DNA from: an uncultured Hellea sp.
Lineage (GTDB): Bacteria; Pseudomonadota; Alphaproteobacteria; Caulobacterales; Maricaulaceae
Length of the DNA stretch: 42,310 nucleotides
Assembly (NCBI GenBank): GCA_938007935.1
Contig: CALLMD010000018.1
Location: forward strand, 1 to 42,310
Reading direction: 5' to 3'
A program made the translations under genes and the position numbers. This document shows positions 17,453 through 25,704 of the stretch, one piece after another (the first letter of the stretch is position 1; every line of letters begins with the position of its first letter). A model generated the notes under the pieces. The model was not told where the DNA came from. It searched no databases and was given only the letters and a program-made list of their open reading frames with translations.

Positions 17453-20400
17453 CTAACGACAACACGCCCTGTGTGGCGGATGAAGCCATCGCGAATGTCG
17501 CTATCAAAGTCAAAGCCAATGGAGCTATAGGCTGATCCCGCGGCAACGGAGAAGCCTAATATTATGCCATTGTCAGGGAAGACAGCAGATTCGAGAAGCG
17601 CGTCGGCGCTATTAAATGTCTGCCCATCCGCGCCCGTGAGACCAATATAACGATAATTCGTCATAATGGGATCATTTATGAATTCATGGCGATATCCAAC
17701 GCGTAATGAAGGTCTAATCCAGGTCCGTTTTCCTTGGAATTTTGCGCCAAAGTTAAACATAGCTGAGGCGCCTGCGCCTTCTGATGTGCGTTTATCAACA
17801 GAAATCGCAATGCCGGCATCACCTGTTTCGGAAAATGCTTTTTCAGATAGGCGAAGATAGTCAACGCTAACGGTTGGGCGGAACCAGAATTTATCGTTCA
17901 ATTCCATGTCATAACCAGCGCGGATTGAGCCGTTAATATGCGTTCCCGACCAATCGCCTTGGCTTTGGCCATCAAAGCTATTTATGCGCACTCTACGGTT
18001 TTGCTCGAAATCACTATATCCGCCGCCAGCATAGGCTTCGACGCCAAGATTTCCGCTCTCCCAGCCCGCATAAAGCCCGCCTTGGAAAGTCAGGACATCC
18101 ATAGGTTCGTCAGCTCCTACGACGTCTTCTATTTCTGTTGATGCAAAGCCGACATTTACCCCAACCGCATGAAACGGACCAAAGGCGGTATCAAGTCCGC
18201 CTGAAAATCCAAAGCCTGCGCCGCGATATTGCTCCGATAGGCCCGCGAGGTCTCTATCGGCAAAATAAGCAAATTCTTGGAGCCATGCACCGCCCGGTTT
18301 ATCTGGGGACCGGCGGGCAGCCTCAAGATGATTACCGACAGCGCCAGTTGCGCCGTCAACGTTAGCAAATACGAATTGACGGGCTGCGGCTGCAAATTCT
18401 GGCAAGATTTGATTATAGGCTTGGTTAAAGGTAGCGCCGTCAGTGATGTTGGCGAAAGCATCGCCTAACTCTGAATTAGCTGTTAGGGCTGTAAAAGCCG
18501 AACCAAAGGCTGCCGCTTGAACTGGGTCTAGCCCGAGCCCGCCATCCGCTATTGCGGCACTCGCATCTCTAAGATCTAGGGTGACAAGCAGTGTATTTGG
18601 ATCCGAGGGGTCGATGGCGTAATTGGTATTATATAAAAATGGTGTATTTTCAGCCGTAAGTGAGTTGAGGTCGCCCACGGTCAGGGCATTCTCTGCGCGA
18701 GCTATTGCAAATGTGGTATTGGTAATACCGACTATATTACTCAGAATGGGTGCGATGGTTGCGCCTGTTTCGAAAGTGATATCGCCGGGATTAAGTCCAT
18801 TTGCGCGCGCCGCGCCGCCATTATCAACCGCGACCAAAGCTGCGGTTGTATTCCCGGCCGATCCATCAAGTGTTGGAGTATAAGTTGATGTTGCATCGAA
18901 ATTTGCCGATGTGACAGATACTGAAGATGTGTTGCTTAGTCCTAGGCTACTGCCATCGGTAACATTGATATCCAGTCCCGCTATGTTTGAGATGGCGCCA
19001 TTAAAACTTGAACCGCCTGATAAGGCGAATGTGTCATCACCTGAGTTAAAAGCAATATCTCCATTAATAATACCTGACGATATCGTGACGTTATCATTAC
19101 CTGTCCCGAGGCGAATATCGCCGAATATTGATGGAGTTACCGTATCTGAGCTGGATTGCTGGGTTAAGGTAAACCCTGTTGAATTGGCTGATACGTCAAT
19201 TGCGATGAGTGAAAAATTAGTGTCCGCTTCGTTTAAAGGGTCTGAGCTTCTAGCTAATGCGCTTACTGTACCCGAATTCGTAAGGCTGTTTAATGTGCCT
19301 GATCTATCGACAATCGCAATGGCTTCGCCTGTTCTGCCGACAAGTATGGCACTAATTCCGCCTGAATTTTGTATGGAATTAACAACCGCTGCTGAGTCGA
19401 TATCAATTGCTGTCGCTAATACGGGCCTTGCGGCTGGGATATTGTCACGGTCAGTATAGATGGCATCAGCTGCTTCGGACGAGCTCGCGAGGATTACACC
19501 TGAATTGTTAATCTCATCAGCAATTGACGCGCTGCCGAATACAATGACTCGGGCATGTCCAGAGCCTGGTAATAGAATAGCTTCCGCTTCGCTAGGCGCT
19601 ACAAAAGAATTGGCTGAAAGAGTTCCTGTATTTCTAAGGCCACCAGTTAACGTCGTATTGGCAATTTGAAAAACAGTTGTGTCTACGTCGTCATAGACAC
19701 CATTCGCCGTAACAGCGCCTTGATTGACAAAGGCATATTGCAGGTCCGTGTCAAAATCTGCGTTGGTTGGGTCCGTTATTTCAGCGACTAACCCGATTGC
19801 AATCGGGGTTCCGCCGCCATCTATTAATATAGCGGGCGCAGAGCCATTTTGAACAATACTGCTCGTGCTCACGCGCTGGCGAACAACATTTCCATCATCA
19901 TCAAATGTTTGGTTGCCATCGGCATCTAAAACATCGGCAAATCTATCTTCAAGCAGGACGCCACCTGTTATATTGCTGCTAATGTTAAGCGCAGAGCCAG
20001 CTTGCAATAAATCCTCGGCGCCAAGTTGGTCGCGGCCAGAGGCTCCTGTGTTTGCATTTGACAGTCCAGGCCGCGTGGTGAAGCGGTAGCCTGAATTTGT
20101 TGCGCCGCCAGCATTTACGAAGCCGCCTTGAATATCGGCAGCAATATTAATGGCTTGGGCACCTTGTCCTAATGTTGTGATTGCTCCCGCATTGGTAAAA
20201 TCACCAGTTATCCCAGAAGCTATATTAATACCCGTGGCATTCGTACCGCTTACGTTAATGCGGCCGCCATTGGTTAAATTCCCTGTCAGACCATCTTGGG
20301 CCATAGATGTATTTGTCAAATTAATGCCAAAGCTATCATTGCCTTCAACATCAATGGCTGACGTACTCGTCATTTCGATATTGCCAACAAAGGGTGACGC

Positions 20401-20832
20401 GCCAGAAATTAATATCCCTGTTCGGCCGCTGCCTTGCGCAAAAGGACCATCCACAAAGGGGTCATCATCGGTGTCAGTGGGCGTAAAGTCTTCGGTGACA
20501 CTGATTGAACCGCTATTTGTGAAGCTACGGCCCATCCCGCCCTCAAGACTGACAGCAGTTGCATTATCAACGTCGGCAATCGTAATTGAACCTGCATTTG
20601 ATAAGGCATTATCAGAATTGAGCGTCACTGCCGGACCTGCTGTGGTAATGTTAACGGAACCGTTGCTGTCAATTGTCAGATCCTGTCCGTTCGTTTCCTG
20701 AGGTGCAGTTTGTTCGTCAGAAATCGTAATTTGAGCCTGAGACATAGGGGCATATACTAAACTTACAGCTAATAAGCTGATTGTGCAGAACATTTGCTGT
20801 TTAGTGGTCAAGGCTGACATATAAAATTCCAT
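17440..20832 (-). CDS. Autotransporter with beta-helical passenger and C-terminal beta-barrel
   Basis: 1130 residues. A signal peptide lies at about 5-34 (ending PMSQAQ). The passenger (about 35-830) is Asn/Ser/Thr/Gly-rich with repeated patterns such as NAGSITI, NSGSISV, NTGTLSA and NSGTVSA, typical of a beta-helix made of short turns. The C-terminal part (about 850-1130) has the autotransporter barrel pattern, from GGAWLQEFAYFADRD to a final strand ending GRVVVRLLF with the terminal Phe needed for Bam insertion. The passenger would be exposed at or released from the outer membrane. Its role is unknown (adhesin-like by composition). ATGs at 20832 and 20820 are both possible and neither has a strong ribosome-binding site. 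glnE follows with overlap. No passenger protease motif was seen. Confidence 0.9.
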   Translation of the reverse strand: MEFYMSALTTKQQMFCTISLLAVSLVYAPMSQAQITISDEQTAPQETNGQDLTIDSNGSVNITTAGPAVTLNSDNALSNAGSITIADVDNATAVSLEGGMGRSFTNSGSISVTEDFTPTDTDDDPFVDGPFAQGSGRTGILISGASPFVGNIEMTSTSAIDVEGNDSFGINLTNTSMAQDGLTGNLTNGGRINVSGTNATGINIASGITGDFTNAGAITTLGQGAQAINIAADIQGGFVNAGGATNSGYRFTTRPGLSNANTGASGRDQLGAEDLLQAGSALNISSNITGGVLLEDRFADVLDADGNQTFDDDGNVVRQRVSTSSIVQNGSAPAILIDGGGTPIAIGLVAEITDPTNADFDTDLQYAFVNQGAVTANGVYDDVDTTVFQIANTTLTGGLRNTGTLSANSFVAPSEAEAILLPGSGHARVIVFGSASIADEINNSGVILASSSEAADAIYTDRDNIPAARPVLATAIDIDSAAVVNSIQNSGGISAILVGRTGEAIAIVDRSGTLNSLTNSGTVSALARSSDPLNEADTNFSLIAIDVSANSTGFTLTQQSSSDTVTPSIFGDIRLGTGNDNVTISSGIINGDIAFNSGDDTFALSGGSSFNGAISNIAGLDINVTDGSSLGLSNTSSVSVTSANFDATSTYTPTLDGSAGNTTAALVAVDNGGAARANGLNPGDITFETGATIAPILSNIVGITNTTFAIARAENALTVGDLNSLTAENTPFLYNTNYAIDPSDPNTLLVTLDLRDASAAIADGGLGLDPVQAAAFGSAFTALTANSELGDAFANITDGATFNQAYNQILPEFAAAARQFVFANVDGATGAVGNHLEAARRSPDKPGGAWLQEFAYFADRDLAGLSEQYRGAGFGFSGGLDTAFGPFHAVGVNVGFASTEIEDVVGADEPMDVLTFQGGLYAGWESGNLGVEAYAGGGYSDFEQNRRVRINSFDGQSQGDWSGTHINGSIRAGYDMELNDKFWFRPTVSVDYLRLSEKAFSETGDAGIAISVDKRTSEGAGASAMFNFGAKFQGKRTWIRPSLRVGYRHEFINDPIMTNYRYIGLTGADGQTFNSADALLESAVFPDNGIILGFSVAAGSAYSSIGFDFDSDIRDGFIRHTGRVVVRLLF

Positions 20833-20992
20833 AGGTATATAGAGAGCTTGAGCTCTCGAATCTGAGTGTTTGTAACGAGATAATGTTCTTAAGCCAATGA
20901 AAGATTTGTTAGTTTACAGTATGAATTCAATCTAAGCACCCCGTGCCTCTCAGGACTTGCCAAATCATGCGGGTCGTGGCACCTCCTGCGAT

Positions 20993-21511
20993 ATGAAAAA
21001 AACGCTAATAATATATGCGCTGATAATCCCATTGATTGTGATTATATTGGATCAATGGAGCAAATATGCGATCATTCAGTCCTTTAATGCACCAATGAAC
21101 ATATGCGAGATTAATCTTCGCCCTGGTTATAAGCATGAAATCATGAATTTGTTTGATTTTACCTTGGTTTGCAATCCCGGCATTAGCTGGGGGCAGCTTC
21201 AAGGTGACTCTCAACTTAAAAGATGGCTTTTAACAGCATTTGCCCTCGGGATGAGCGGTGTTCTCGCCTATGCTCTGACACAGAGCAAAGATTGGCTCAA
21301 CCGTCTTTCAATCGGATTTATAATTGGCGGGGCGATAGGAAACGGAATTGACCGTGCATTTTTTGGGGCTGTGACCGATTTTATTGATTTCTCAGATATC
21401 GGGTTCCGGTGGGTTTTCAATATCGCAGATAGCGCCATAACAGTCGGTGTGATCGGATTGATAGCGGCCAGCTTCATATATAAGCCTGAAGATGACACTC
21501 GGTCAGGATGA
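20993..21511 (+). CDS. lspA: Lipoprotein signal peptidase (signal peptidase II)
   Basis: 172 residues, four membrane segments. Conserved blocks: DQWSK near residue 21, NPGISWGQL, GNGIDRAFFGAVTDFIDF carrying the first catalytic Asp, and FNIADSAI carrying the second. It cleaves the signal peptide of diacylglyceryl-modified prolipoproteins in the inner membrane (the M16 protease lipoprotein in this window would be a client). I chose the ATG at 20993. The frame extends to 20957, but those 12 residues would precede the first membrane segment unusually and do not look conserved. It is divergent from the autotransporter, and 155 bp separate it from the dimethylglycine dehydrogenase gene. Confidence 0.93.
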   Translation: MKKTLIIYALIIPLIVIILDQWSKYAIIQSFNAPMNICEINLRPGYKHEIMNLFDFTLVCNPGISWGQLQGDSQLKRWLLTAFALGMSGVLAYALTQSKDWLNRLSIGFIIGGAIGNGIDRAFFGAVTDFIDFSDIGFRWVFNIADSAITVGVIGLIAASFIYKPEDDTRSG

Positions 21512-21666
21512 ATTCAATAGCTGGTACTTTATAGAATTAATAGCCCTAATGGTTTGATCAGAAAATTGACACTCAATAATATAGAGAAATAAGGACAGCG
21601 GAATGGTTATATATATGCGCTAAAACTGCCTCTATATAAATAGTCTCAGATAAGGCAAAGAATGAT
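21512..21666 (+). promoter_or_regulatory. Probable promoter region of the dimethylglycine/sarcosine operon
   Basis: 155 bp, AT-rich and gene-free, ahead of a five-gene operon. A TTGACA box is at 21566-21571, but no clear -10 box sits at ideal spacing, so the promoter call is weak. Just before the gene is the sequence ATGATATGA: an ATG at 21662 opens a two-codon frame that ends at a TGA overlapping the real start at 21667. The AAGG at about 21654 is better spaced for that first ATG. Confidence 0.35.
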
Positions 21667-24114
21667 ATGAGCGATATTCAGTCTACAGCTAAGGTTGTTG
21701 TAATCGGCGGCGGTGTGGTTGGCGTTTCGACCCTTTATCATTTGGTCAAAAAAGGCTGGTCTGATGTTTGTCTGATAGAGCGTAAAGAATTGACATCCGG
21801 CTCGACATGGCATGCTGCTGGGCTTCTCCCGCTCTTTAATATGAGTTATTCGGTTGGGCAGCTCCATAAATATTCTGTCGAGCTTTATAAGCGCCTTGGA
21901 GAAGAAACAGGACAAGATGTTGGAATTCGTCCTGTTTCCAATATTCGTCTGGCTACAAATCAAGACCGCATGGATGAATATTTACAATATGCAGGTGTGG
22001 CCCAGACTATTGGTGTTGAAGTTGAATTTATGACGCCTGAAGAGGTTGTTGATATCTGGCCATTCGCCAAAAAAGATGGCCTTATCGGCGCGATGCGCCA
22101 TCCCGAAGATGGCTATGTTCAGCCTGCGGATTTGACTCAAGCTCTCGCCAAAGGTGCGCGAGAAGGTGGCGCGAAAATTCATCGCTACACTACGGTAACA
22201 GGCATTGAGCGGCTTGATGACGGGATGTGGAAAGTCAAAACGGATAAGGGCGATATTGTTTGCGAGCATGTTGTCTCTTGCACAGGTTCATTTGCGCGTA
22301 AGACAGGTGAAATGATCGGGCTGGATATTCCCGTGGTGCCAGTTGAGCATCAATATATCGTCACAGAATCTCACCCCGATATCGTTAAGCGCCGTGAGGC
22401 AGGTGAGCCTGAACTCGGTGTTTTACGGGAATCAGACGGCTCTTGGTACATGCGCGAAGAAGCAGGTGGTCTCATATTGGGTCCGTATGAGCACGGCGCG
22501 CCGGCCTGTTATGTTGACGGGCCAGATGATCAATCAGAGTATGAATTGTTCCAAGAGGATATTGACCGTTTGATGCCGCATATTGAAAGCGCCATTAATC
22601 GTGTTCCTATTTTTGAAGATCTCGGTATTAAGAAAGTTTATAACGGCGCTATAGCTTATACGCCTGATGGTAATCCTATCGTTGGGCCTGCATGGGATAA
22701 AAAGAATTTCTGGCTCAATGAAGGGCATAGTTTCGGGATTACGGCGGCTGGCGGCGCAGGTTGGCAGTTAGCTGAGTGGATTGTCGAAGGGGAGCCCACC
22801 GTTGATATGCTGGGCGTAGACCCAAGGCGTTTTGGCCCTTATGCGACGAAATCATATTTGATTGAGAAAAATGAAGAAGCCTATGCCGATGTTTTCACAA
22901 TCCATTACCCTGATGAGGAGCGCAGCGCCGCAAGGCCACTACGCACATCACCTTGTTATGATAGGTTGAAAGCCAAGGGCGCAGTCTTTGGGCAGCTATT
23001 TGGTTGGGAGCGAGCAAACTGGTTTGCTCCTGAAGGCGTGCCCCAAGAGGACCATTGGTCGTTCCGGCGTTCCAATTATTTTGAACATGTTGGAAATGAA
23101 TGTAAAAATGTGGCTGAAAATGTAGGTCTGCTTGATATGACAGCCTTTGCGAAGTGCCGCATTCAAGGGCCAGGCGCGCGTAAGTGGCTAAATTATATGC
23201 TCGCGCAAAAAATGCCTGTGACGGCGGGTAAGCTGGCTTTGTGCCACGGCTTAACATCGAAAGGTGGCGTGCATTCAGAATTTACGGTTCAGCGGGAAAG
23301 CAAGGATAGTTTCTATCTTGTTTCTGCGGGCGCAAATCACCGCCTAGATCATGACTGGCTTAAAAAGCATATTCCAACAGATGGGTCTGTCCAAATGACG
23401 GATCTAACGAATTCGATGGGCGTCTTGGTTCTAGCGGGGCCTAAAGCCAGAGACCTATTGCAGCCAATATGCGGGTCAGATTTATCCAATGAAGCTTTTC
23501 CTTGGCTCACAGGGCAGGAGACTTATGTTGGGCATGCGCCTTGTAAACTTCTTCGCGTGAATTTTGTCGGAGAACTTGGCTGGGAAATCCATCATCCGAT
23601 CGAATATCAAAATCATATTTTTGATGCCCTCTTTAAAGCAGGCAAAAAATACGGGCTTAAGCCATTTGGAATCAGAGCAATGAATTCCATGCGCCTTGAA
23701 AAGTCTTACCGTCTCGTCGGTACAGAAATGTCGATTGAATATTCTGCTTATGAGAGCGGGCTACATCGTTTTGTCAGCCTTAAGAAGAAAGGTGGGTTCT
23801 TAGGTAAAGAGGCGTTACTAGATTGGGAGTCACGTGGGTTCGAAAACGCCTTTGTCACATTAGAGGTTATAGATGTTGATGATGCGGACGTGATAGGAAA
23901 CAATCCGATTTATAAGGACGGCACAGTTGTCGGCCGCGCGACCAGCGGCGGGTTTGGCTGGAGAATGAATAAGTCTTTGGCGCTTGCTATGGTGCATCCG
24001 GACCACTCAGATATTGGGACCGAGTTAGAGATTGAAATCTTGGGTAAACGCTTTAAGTGCCGTGTCTTAGAAGACAGTCCCCATGACCCAACGAATGAGA
24101 AACTTAGAAGCTAA
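21667..24114 (+). CDS. Dimethylglycine dehydrogenase-like flavoprotein with GcvT domain
   Basis: 815 residues in two parts. Residues 1 to about 430 are a DAO-type FAD domain with GGGVVG at 14-19 and GSTWHAAG at 45-52. H49 is the residue that binds FAD covalently in dimethylglycine and sarcosine dehydrogenases. About 450-815 is a GcvT-like folate-binding domain (GLLDMTAFAKCRIQGPGA, GELGWEIHHP, then the C-terminal barrel). Family members remove a methyl group from dimethylglycine (or sarcosine) and pass it to tetrahydrofolate as 5,10-methylene-THF. It is the first gene of an operon with soxB 3 bp downstream, which supports dimethylglycine as substrate and sarcosine as product. Other methylated amines are possible. 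Confidence 0.88.
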   Translation: MSDIQSTAKVVVIGGGVVGVSTLYHLVKKGWSDVCLIERKELTSGSTWHAAGLLPLFNMSYSVGQLHKYSVELYKRLGEETGQDVGIRPVSNIRLATNQDRMDEYLQYAGVAQTIGVEVEFMTPEEVVDIWPFAKKDGLIGAMRHPEDGYVQPADLTQALAKGAREGGAKIHRYTTVTGIERLDDGMWKVKTDKGDIVCEHVVSCTGSFARKTGEMIGLDIPVVPVEHQYIVTESHPDIVKRREAGEPELGVLRESDGSWYMREEAGGLILGPYEHGAPACYVDGPDDQSEYELFQEDIDRLMPHIESAINRVPIFEDLGIKKVYNGAIAYTPDGNPIVGPAWDKKNFWLNEGHSFGITAAGGAGWQLAEWIVEGEPTVDMLGVDPRRFGPYATKSYLIEKNEEAYADVFTIHYPDEERSAARPLRTSPCYDRLKAKGAVFGQLFGWERANWFAPEGVPQEDHWSFRRSNYFEHVGNECKNVAENVGLLDMTAFAKCRIQGPGARKWLNYMLAQKMPVTAGKLALCHGLTSKGGVHSEFTVQRESKDSFYLVSAGANHRLDHDWLKKHIPTDGSVQMTDLTNSMGVLVLAGPKARDLLQPICGSDLSNEAFPWLTGQETYVGHAPCKLLRVNFVGELGWEIHHPIEYQNHIFDALFKAGKKYGLKPFGIRAMNSMRLEKSYRLVGTEMSIEYSAYESGLHRFVSLKKKGGFLGKEALLDWESRGFENAFVTLEVIDVDDADVIGNNPIYKDGTVVGRATSGGFGWRMNKSLALAMVHPDHSDIGTELEIEILGKRFKCRVLEDSPHDPTNEKLRS

Positions 24115-24117
24115 GAG

Positions 24118-25368
24118 ATGAAATATTCTGCTGCCAGCCTCTTCGCGAATGCGTTATCGGGCCATAAGAAATGGCCTGTTCAATTTCCGGACAAAGAACC
24201 AAAGCCTTCTTATGATGCCATTATTGTCGGCGGCGGCGGGCATGGTCTTGGGGCGGCTTATTATCTCGCGAAACGCTACGGTATTACCGATGTGGCTGTC
24301 TTAGAAAAAGGTTGGATAGGCGGCGGGAATACGGGCCGTAACACAACCATTATTCGTTCCAACTATCTTTTTGATGAAAGCGCGGCGATGTATGACCATG
24401 CCGTTGATTTATGGGATGGTCTTGGGCAGGAGCTTAACTACAATTTGATGTTTTCAAAGCGCGGTGTTTTGATGCTTGCCCATAATGTGCATGATGTTCA
24501 AAGTTTTCAGCGCCATGTACACGCCAACCGCCTCAACGGTGTTGATAATAAATGGCTAACTCCAGAAGAGTGCAAAGCTTTTTGTCCGCCTCTCGATATC
24601 TCACCTAATCGCCGCTATCCCGTTATGGGTGGGGCTTTGCAAATGCGCGCAGGTACAGCCCGCCATGATAGTGTCGCTTGGGGCTATGCGCGGGCGGCCA
24701 GTAAGCTAGGCGTTGATATTATTCAAAGCTGTAAAGTCATCGGTATTCGCCGTGACGCAGATGGGGCCGTAGAAGGCGTGGAGACTGAAAAAGGTTACAT
24801 TGCATCAAAGAAAGTTGGGGTTTCAGCAGCGGGCAACACCTCCGTCGTTATGGATATGGCGGGCCTTAGACTTCCGCTCGAAAGCTATCCTTTGCAGGCT
24901 TTGGTCTCAGAGCCCATTAAACCAATCATGCCCTGTGTGGTAATGTCTAATGCCGTTCACGCTTATATTAGTCAGTCTGATAAGGGCGAGCTTGTTATCG
25001 GTGCGGGCACGGATCAATACACAAGTTATAGCCAGCGTGGCGCGCTACATCTGCAGGAACATAATGTAGCGGCTATCTGCGAGATTTTTCCGATATTTAA
25101 ACGTCAACGGATGCTTCGCTCTTGGGGCGGGATTGTTGACGTAACCCCTGACCGTTCACCTATAGTTGGTAAAACGCCGGTGAAGGGTCTTTATGTGAAT
25201 TGTGGTTGGGGCACAGGCGGCTTTAAAGCTACACCTGGAGCGGCAAATATGCTGGCTTATACAATCGCTCATGACGCGCCGCATAAAATTAATGCGCCTT
25301 TTAATCTCGACCGCTTTGTTGGCGGACGCCTTATCGACGAAGCGGCTGCGGCAGCCGTTGCGCATTAG
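24118..25368 (+). CDS. soxB: Sarcosine oxidase beta subunit
   Basis: 416 residues, matching the usual SoxB length. The Rossmann FAD motif GGGGHG is at 38-43. ARHDSVAWGYARAA contains H183, matching the histidine that carries covalent FMN in heterotetrameric sarcosine oxidase. The C-terminal GWGTGGFKATPG closes the FAD site. The beta subunit oxidises sarcosine at FAD, passes electrons to FMN at the alpha/beta interface and then to O2, giving glycine, hydrogen peroxide and methylene-THF (via alpha). The start ATG is 3 bp after the dehydrogenase stop. Order soxB-soxD-soxA-soxG is the classical one. Confidence 0.95.
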   Translation: MKYSAASLFANALSGHKKWPVQFPDKEPKPSYDAIIVGGGGHGLGAAYYLAKRYGITDVAVLEKGWIGGGNTGRNTTIIRSNYLFDESAAMYDHAVDLWDGLGQELNYNLMFSKRGVLMLAHNVHDVQSFQRHVHANRLNGVDNKWLTPEECKAFCPPLDISPNRRYPVMGGALQMRAGTARHDSVAWGYARAASKLGVDIIQSCKVIGIRRDADGAVEGVETEKGYIASKKVGVSAAGNTSVVMDMAGLRLPLESYPLQALVSEPIKPIMPCVVMSNAVHAYISQSDKGELVIGAGTDQYTSYSQRGALHLQEHNVAAICEIFPIFKRQRMLRSWGGIVDVTPDRSPIVGKTPVKGLYVNCGWGTGGFKATPGAANMLAYTIAHDAPHKINAPFNLDRFVGGRLIDEAAAAAVAH

Positions 25369-25377
25369 GGGGCAGAT

Positions 25378-25704
25378 ATGATTGAAATTCACTGTCCATA
25401 TTGTAACGAGAAGCGCGCCGAAATTGAATTCGCCTATGCAGGTGAGGCGCATTATGTTCGTCCAACCGCCAAAGAGCAGGCAGAAATGTCTGATGAAGAC
25501 TGGTCACGTTATATGTTTGTCCGAGATAATATTCGCGGAGAACATGCGGAGCGTTGGTGGCATAATGCGGGCTGCAACATGTTCTTTAATGCCATCAGAA
25601 ATACGGTCACCGATAAATTTGTAATGACCTATAAAATGGGTTTGTCTCGGCCGTCTAAGAAACAAATTGATGCGGCGCGCAAAGAGAATAAGGCAAAGAC
25701 ATGA
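25378..25704 (+). CDS. soxD: Sarcosine oxidase delta subunit
   Basis: 108 residues. The small zinc-binding subunit: C6 and C9 (CPYC), H62 and C66 (WWHNAGC), with the same ligand spacing as the known SoxD site. The core MIEIHCPYCNEKRAEIEF and the tail NTVTDKFVMTYKMG are typical. It stabilises the alpha-beta-gamma-delta complex. Its TGA overlaps the soxA ATG (ATGA at 25701), a sign of coupled translation. Confidence 0.95.
   Translation: MIEIHCPYCNEKRAEIEFAYAGEAHYVRPTAKEQAEMSDEDWSRYMFVRDNIRGEHAERWWHNAGCNMFFNAIRNTVTDKFVMTYKMGLSRPSKKQIDAARKENKAKT

Noticed and set aside
18911..20701. Two frames of about 180 codons on the plus strand, antisense to the autotransporter
   Set aside because: Low-complexity shadows of the Asn/Ser/Thr-rich passenger coding sequence, with no family signal.
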